DNA from: JAJYSO01 sp964579505
Lineage (GTDB): Bacteria; Bacteroidota; Bacteroidia; Flavobacteriales; Flavobacteriaceae
Direction of reading: 5' to 3'
Length of the DNA stretch: 9,002 nucleotides
Assembly (NCBI GenBank): GCA_964579505.1
Contig: CAZOGC010000030.1
Coordinates: 1 to 9,002, forward strand
Positions 5,724-9,002 of this stretch are shown here, in pieces. How positions within the stretch are numbered: the stretch's first letter is position 1; each line of letters opens with the position of its first letter. The notes under the pieces are model-generated. The model did no database searches. It worked only from the letters and a program-made list of their open reading frames with translations, and was not told where the DNA came from. Position numbers and translations under genes: made by a program.

Positions 5724-7073
5724 ATGAAGCAGGCAGCAGTACAACAAACCCGAAAAACCCTAAAGCTGGCTTATCCGGTAATTATTGGAGAACTGGCTCA
5801 GATGGCTTTGGGGTTAATTGACGTAGCCATGATTGGAGTGGTGGGCTATAAAGAGCTGGCTGCCGGGGCTTTAGTAAACAGTGTGGTAAACATTCCCTTA
5901 GTGTTGGGCATTGGCATTACCATTTCGGTATCGCAGTTGGTAAGTATGGCCAATGGGCAACACGATGGGGCTAAGGTGAGCCATTATTTGTTTAATGGAT
6001 TGCTTATATCAGCTGTTGTAGCGCTTTGCATTGCCCTCGGACTAGAGTTCGGAAAAAATATTTTATTTCATTTAGGGCAAGACCCCGAAGTGGCACGCCT
6101 TTCGGTTCCTTATTTGCAGCTCATAGCTTGGTCTATTGTACCAACTCTATTATTTATGGCGTTGCGACAGTTTACAGACGGACTAGAGTACACCAAAACG
6201 GCCATGCTTATCTCGCTGAGCGCGCTTCCACTTAACTTTTTTCTGAACTGGCTTTTTATTTATGGAAATTGGGGCTTCCCGGAATTGCACTTGGTAGGAG
6301 CCGGAATAGGAACATTACTTACTCGTATTATAGTTTTCATAGCCTTGGCAGCAGTTATATTTCGACATAAATTGTTTAGGAAGTACATTCTTATAGGTAA
6401 GAAACAATGGTATCTGAGTAGACAAACGATGCGTGAGTTATTGCATATAGGAGTGCCAAGTAGTTTGCAAGTAGGAATGGAGTCGGGTGCATTTGCCGTT
6501 TCGGCTATTCTGATTGGAATTATTGGTGCGCGAGAGCAAGCTGCCAATCAAATTGCAATGACTATAGCTTCTATGACTTTTATGGTTTCTATGGGATTGT
6601 CTCAAGCCGGGTCTATTCGTGTAAGTAATGCCTTTGGGCGTAAAGATTGGCTCTTGCTACGCCTTATAGGTAAAACTACATTTGGTTCTGCATTGGTTTA
6701 TGGTATTTTGTGTGCGGTCTTACTTACTGTCTTTCGAACGTATATTCCCTATATGTTTAATGACGACCCGGCGGTGGTAGCCATGGCTGCAACTTTGTTG
6801 CTATATGCAGCCATTTTTCAGATATCAGATAGTACACAGGCTATTAGTGCCGGGCTGTTGCGAGGTATAAAAGATGTACGTGTTCCTACCGTGTTTATTG
6901 CCATTGCTTATTGGGTGGTAGGGCTACCTATTGGAAGCTTACTCTGTTTTTATTTTGATATGGGAGCTGTCGGTATCTGGATTGGGTTTATTTTGGGGCT
7001 TACTATGGCTTCTGTTTTGCTAACGCTTCGATTTAATCGAACTACTAAAAAGCAGTTACAAAAGACTTGCTAG
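5724..7073 (+). CDS. MATE-family multidrug/metabolite efflux transporter (NorM-like)
   Basis: From the ATG at 5724 the product has 449 residues and about 12 membrane helices in two related halves, the usual size for a MATE transporter. These proteins export cationic drugs or metabolites in exchange for Na+ or H+ across the inner membrane. NorM-like marks are an acidic residue in helix 1 (Asp33, in LIDVAMIG), Glu253 in GMESGAF of helix 7, and Asp369 in QISDSTQAISAGLLRG of helix 10. These match positions that carry cation-coupling acidic residues in NorM proteins. GISIxxSQ-like and SxGxxQAGSIRVSN-like loop blocks are also present (SMGLSQAGSIRVSN at about 289-302). An in-frame GTG at 5712 would add four residues (MQNY). 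I prefer the ATG because the added residues carry no conserved sequence. Substrate cannot be told from sequence. Confidence 0.92.
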   Translation: MKQAAVQQTRKTLKLAYPVIIGELAQMALGLIDVAMIGVVGYKELAAGALVNSVVNIPLVLGIGITISVSQLVSMANGQHDGAKVSHYLFNGLLISAVVALCIALGLEFGKNILFHLGQDPEVARLSVPYLQLIAWSIVPTLLFMALRQFTDGLEYTKTAMLISLSALPLNFFLNWLFIYGNWGFPELHLVGAGIGTLLTRIIVFIALAAVIFRHKLFRKYILIGKKQWYLSRQTMRELLHIGVPSSLQVGMESGAFAVSAILIGIIGAREQAANQIAMTIASMTFMVSMGLSQAGSIRVSNAFGRKDWLLLRLIGKTTFGSALVYGILCAVLLTVFRTYIPYMFNDDPAVVAMAATLLLYAAIFQISDSTQAISAGLLRGIKDVRVPTVFIAIAYWVVGLPIGSLLCFYFDMGAVGIWIGFILGLTMASVLLTLRFNRTTKKQLQKTC

Positions 7074-7112
7074 GCTAAAAAACAAAAGCAAGAACTATTC
7101 CTTAAAAGAGTA

Positions 7113-7130
7113 AGAAAAGACGCTTTTTCT
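7113..7130 (+). other. Weak AT-rich hairpin in the MATE-carboxylase gap
   Basis: AGAAAA (7113-7118) can pair with TTTTCT (7125-7130) around a 6-base loop that can shrink to 4 through a G-T pair. It is followed by CCTTAATTTT. The 87-base gap holds nothing else that resembles a terminator for the MATE gene. The stem contains a single G-C pair, so I do not claim that it terminates transcription. Confidence 0.2.
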
Positions 7131-7133
7131 CCT

Positions 7134-7141
7134 TAATTTTA
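7134..7141 (+). promoter_or_regulatory. Possible -7 box upstream of the carboxyltransferase gene
   Basis: TAATTTTA fits TAnnTTTG except for the last base and starts 27 bases before the ATG at 7161. It continues as CGACAAATC, similar to the sequence after the suggested DoxX box (TATATTTACGAAAATC) at nearly the same distance from the start codon. No TTTG-like -33 element is seen at the proper spacing, so confidence is low. Confidence 0.3.
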
Positions 7142-7160
7142 CGACAAATCAAAATAAGCG

Positions 7161-8804
7161 ATGGATATAAAATTCAATAAGAACGAAGACGTTAATAAAT
7201 TAAAAGTAGCAGAGTTACGAGACAAGCTGACAAAAGTGTATTTAGGGGGAGGGGAGAAACGTATAGAAAAACATCACGCCAAAGGAAAATTGACTGCCCG
7301 CGAACGTATTGATTTTTTGTTGGATAATCCTGAAGATGCAATCGAAATAGGTGCTTTTGCAGCCGAAGGCATGTATAAAGATGTTGGTGGCTGCCCCAGT
7401 GCCGGAGTAGTAGTAAAAATTGGTAAAGTATCTGATAAATCGTGTATTGTGGTAGCTAACGACGCTACGGTAAAAGCCGGAGCTTGGTTTCCGATGACCG
7501 CCAAAAAGAATTTAAGAGCACAAGAAATTTCAATAGAAAATAGGTTACCAATTATTTATCTGGTAGATAGCGCCGGGGTCTTTCTACCAATGCAAGATGA
7601 GGTTTTTCCGGATAAAGAACACTTTGGACGCATTTTTCGCAATAATGCCGTGATGAGTAGTATGGGTATTACCCAAATTGCAGCGGTAATGGGAAGCTGT
7701 GTTGCCGGTGGGGCGTACTTACCTATAATGAGTGATGAGGCCTTAATTGTAGACAAAACAGGCAGTATTTTTTTGGCCGGAAGCTATTTGGTAAAGGCGG
7801 CTATAGGAGAAAGTATTGATAATGAAACGCTAGGAGGAGCTACTACCCATTGTGAAATAAGTGGTGTGACTGATTATAAAGCTACAGATGATAAAGATTG
7901 TTTGAGCAAGATTAAGAATATCATGGACAAGATAGGCGCGTTTGACACCGCTGGATTTAACCGAAAAAAACCGAAGAAACCAAAGGCTAAAGAGAAAGAA
8001 ATATATGGAGTATTGCCGGCAAGTCGCGCAGATCAGTACGATATGCACGAAATCATTACTAGATTAGTTGATAACTCTGAATTTGAAGAGTATAAAGCGG
8101 GTTACGGACAAACCATTTTAACCGGTTATGCACGTATAGACGGATGGGCTGTCGGTATTGTAGCTAATCAACGTAAAATTGTAAAAACCACAAAAGCAAA
8201 AACCAAACCGTCAGAAATGCAAGTAGGTGGGGTGATTTATAGTGATTCTGCAGACAAAGCTACACGGTTTATTGCCAACTGTAACCAAAAAAAAATCCCG
8301 TTAGTTTTCTTGCAGGATGTAACCGGATTTATGGTGGGCTCTAAGAGTGAACATGGAGGTATTATTAAAGATGGGGCTAAATTGGTGAATGCGGTAGCCA
8401 ACAGTGTGGTGCCTAAATTTACGGTGGTAGTTGGTAATTCATATGGAGCCGGTAATTATGCTATGTGTGGCAAAGCTTATGACCCACGATTGATTGTGGG
8501 GTGGCCTAGCGCTAATTTAGCGGTAATGAGTGGAAACTCTGCTGCTAAAGTACTTTTACAAATAGAGAAAGCTTCTTTAGAGAAGAGGGGAGAACAAATT
8601 GATGAAAAGAAAGAAAAAGAACTTTTTAATAAAATAAAAGCGCGTTATGATGAACAAATCAGCCCATACTACGCAGCTTCGCGCCTATGGACGGATGCGG
8701 TAATAGATCCGTTAGAAACTCGTAAATGGATTTCTACCGGAATTGAGGTTGCTAACCATGCTCCTATTGAAAAACCATTTAATCTGGGAGTTATTCAAGT
8801 ATAA
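7161..8804 (+). CDS. Acyl-CoA carboxylase carboxyltransferase (beta) subunit, methylcrotonyl-CoA carboxylase type
   Basis: The 547-residue protein is a biotin-dependent carboxyltransferase, which moves CO2 from carboxybiotin to an acyl-CoA. Its two crotonase-fold domains span about 20-260 and 290-535. The N-domain opens with GGGEKRIEKHHAKGKLTARERI (29-50). It then has VVANDATVKAGAWFP (97-111), KKNLRAQEI, IYLVDSAGVFLPMQDEVFPD (132-151) and GSCVAGGAY (178-186), an oxyanion-hole loop. The C-domain has FLQDVTGFMVG (383-393) and GNSYGAGNYAMCGKAYDPR (425-443), the second oxyanion-hole loop. The NDATVK and KKxLRAQEI blocks are characteristic of the MCC beta branch rather than propionyl-CoA carboxylase, so a role in leucine or isoprenoid breakdown is likely, but substrate is an inference. 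A lysine-rich linker (268-280) joins the domains. The partner biotin carboxylase/BCCP subunit is not in this window. ATG 7161 is the only sensible start. Confidence 0.93.
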   Translation: MDIKFNKNEDVNKLKVAELRDKLTKVYLGGGEKRIEKHHAKGKLTARERIDFLLDNPEDAIEIGAFAAEGMYKDVGGCPSAGVVVKIGKVSDKSCIVVANDATVKAGAWFPMTAKKNLRAQEISIENRLPIIYLVDSAGVFLPMQDEVFPDKEHFGRIFRNNAVMSSMGITQIAAVMGSCVAGGAYLPIMSDEALIVDKTGSIFLAGSYLVKAAIGESIDNETLGGATTHCEISGVTDYKATDDKDCLSKIKNIMDKIGAFDTAGFNRKKPKKPKAKEKEIYGVLPASRADQYDMHEIITRLVDNSEFEEYKAGYGQTILTGYARIDGWAVGIVANQRKIVKTTKAKTKPSEMQVGGVIYSDSADKATRFIANCNQKKIPLVFLQDVTGFMVGSKSEHGGIIKDGAKLVNAVANSVVPKFTVVVGNSYGAGNYAMCGKAYDPRLIVGWPSANLAVMSGNSAAKVLLQIEKASLEKRGEQIDEKKEKELFNKIKARYDEQISPYYAASRLWTDAVIDPLETRKWISTGIEVANHAPIEKPFNLGVIQV

Positions 8805-8834
8805 CTACTCTTAGGTTAATGAAGAAGGTGTTGA

Positions 8835-8957
8835 GTGAAAATTGTTTTTTGTGGTGATGGCATTGAGTTACGGGAGTTTAAACTGTCTGAAAGCGATTTC
8901 AATAATTTTTTGAGAGACTCTAATTCTAAAAGAAAATTGTATAAAAGCAAAAAGTAG
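8835..8957 (+). CDS. Possible small protein of 40 residues, unknown function
   Basis: A GTG at 8835 opens a 40-codon frame ending with TAG at 8955-8957. The in-frame codon just before the GTG is a TGA, so no longer version exists. The product begins MKIVFCGDGIELREFKLSES (reading the GTG as Met) and ends in a basic tail rich in Lys, Arg and Ser. There is no membrane segment and I recognise no family. In favour of a real gene: the stop codon directly abuts a strong terminator, and the composition looks protein-like. Against: its small size, the GTG start, and the lack of a visible promoter or ribosome binding site. It could equally be the remnant of a longer gene or a chance frame in the 3' region of the carboxylase transcript. 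Confidence 0.3.
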   Translation: MKIVFCGDGIELREFKLSESDFNNFLRDSNSKRKLYKSKK

Positions 8958-8994
8958 CCGTCTCAAAAGCATATTTTGAGGCGGTTATTTTTTT
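8958..8994 (+). terminator. Strong rho-independent terminator
   Basis: CCGTCTCAAAA (8958-8968) pairs with TTTTGAGGCGG (8974-8984) through 11 positions with one G-T type pair and a 5-base loop. TTATTTTTTT follows (8985-8994). It is the best terminator in the window. It probably ends the carboxylase transcript, 154 bases after that gene's stop. A run of A's on its 5' side means it could also work, less well, for a gene converging from the right. The last 8 bases of the window show nothing further. Confidence 0.85.
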
Positions 8995-9002
8995 GAGCTT
9001 TA

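Noticed and set aside
6026..6235. Plus-strand open frame in another frame inside the MATE gene
   Set aside because: It overlaps transmembrane helix coding sequence and has an Arg/Ser/Thr-rich product with no recognisable domain.
7830..8048. Minus-strand open frame with a hydrophobic stretch opposite the carboxyltransferase linker
   Set aside because: The apparent hydrophobic segment is the reverse reading of the lysine codons of the linker (AAA/AAG read as TTT/CTT), not a real membrane protein.
8819..8857. Twelve-codon ATG frame after the carboxylase gene
   Set aside because: It is too short to judge, overlaps the better GTG frame and shows no leader-peptide features such as runs of one amino acid before a terminator.
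1..9002. CRISPR arrays, transposon ends, tRNA or rRNA genes, riboswitches, phage or defence genes
   Set aside because: Reading the gaps on both strands shows no regularly spaced repeats, no insertion-sequence inverted repeats or transposase, and no tRNA-like cloverleaf. Intergenic space is under 200 bases at any point and nearly all sequence is accounted for by housekeeping genes.

Overview
The window looks like chromosomal DNA of a member of the Bacteroidota, most likely the class Flavobacteriia. Three things point there: a compact his operon in the order hisD-C-B-H-A-F-IE with a bifunctional hisB; AT-rich intergenic DNA with boxes resembling the Bacteroidota promoter element TAnnTTTG; and starts without clear Shine-Dalgarno sequences. 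All genes lie on the + strand. The organism call is an inference from these traits; nothing in the window names a species.

Region 1 (1-5112) is the histidine biosynthesis operon. It opens inside hisD, of which only the C-terminal 127 residues are present, and continues with intact hisC, hisB, hisH, hisA, hisF and hisIE. Every step of the pathway except the first (HisG, ATP phosphoribosyltransferase) is represented. HisIE makes ProFAR from phosphoribosyl-ATP, HisA isomerises it, and HisH/HisF convert PRFAR to imidazole-glycerol phosphate and AICAR. HisB dehydrates that product, HisC transaminates it, HisB removes the phosphate, and HisD oxidises histidinol to histidine. From hisC to hisIE every junction overlaps (4, 4, 1, 7 and 4 bases), and the hisD-hisC gap is 3 bases, so this is one tightly coupled transcript. 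hisG is expected just upstream, outside the window.

Region 2 (5113-7160) holds two membrane-protein genes that appear to be separate transcription units. One is a small DoxX-family protein. The other is a 12-helix MATE-family efflux transporter with a good TAnnTTTG box upstream. The gaps contain AT-rich hairpins that could act as weak terminators.

Region 3 (7161-9002) holds a biotin-dependent acyl-CoA carboxylase carboxyltransferase subunit of the methylcrotonyl-CoA carboxylase type, with no biotin carboxylase gene beside it. A 198-base tail follows, with a possible 40-codon GTG-started ORF of unknown function ending directly against a strong rho-independent terminator.

Most of the window is conserved housekeeping sequence. 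I found no CRISPR array, insertion sequence, RNA gene or obvious new system. The points most worth a second look are the loss of all four zinc-ligand positions in the HisB phosphatase domain, the small ORF at the end, and the untested promoter and hairpin signals between the genes.
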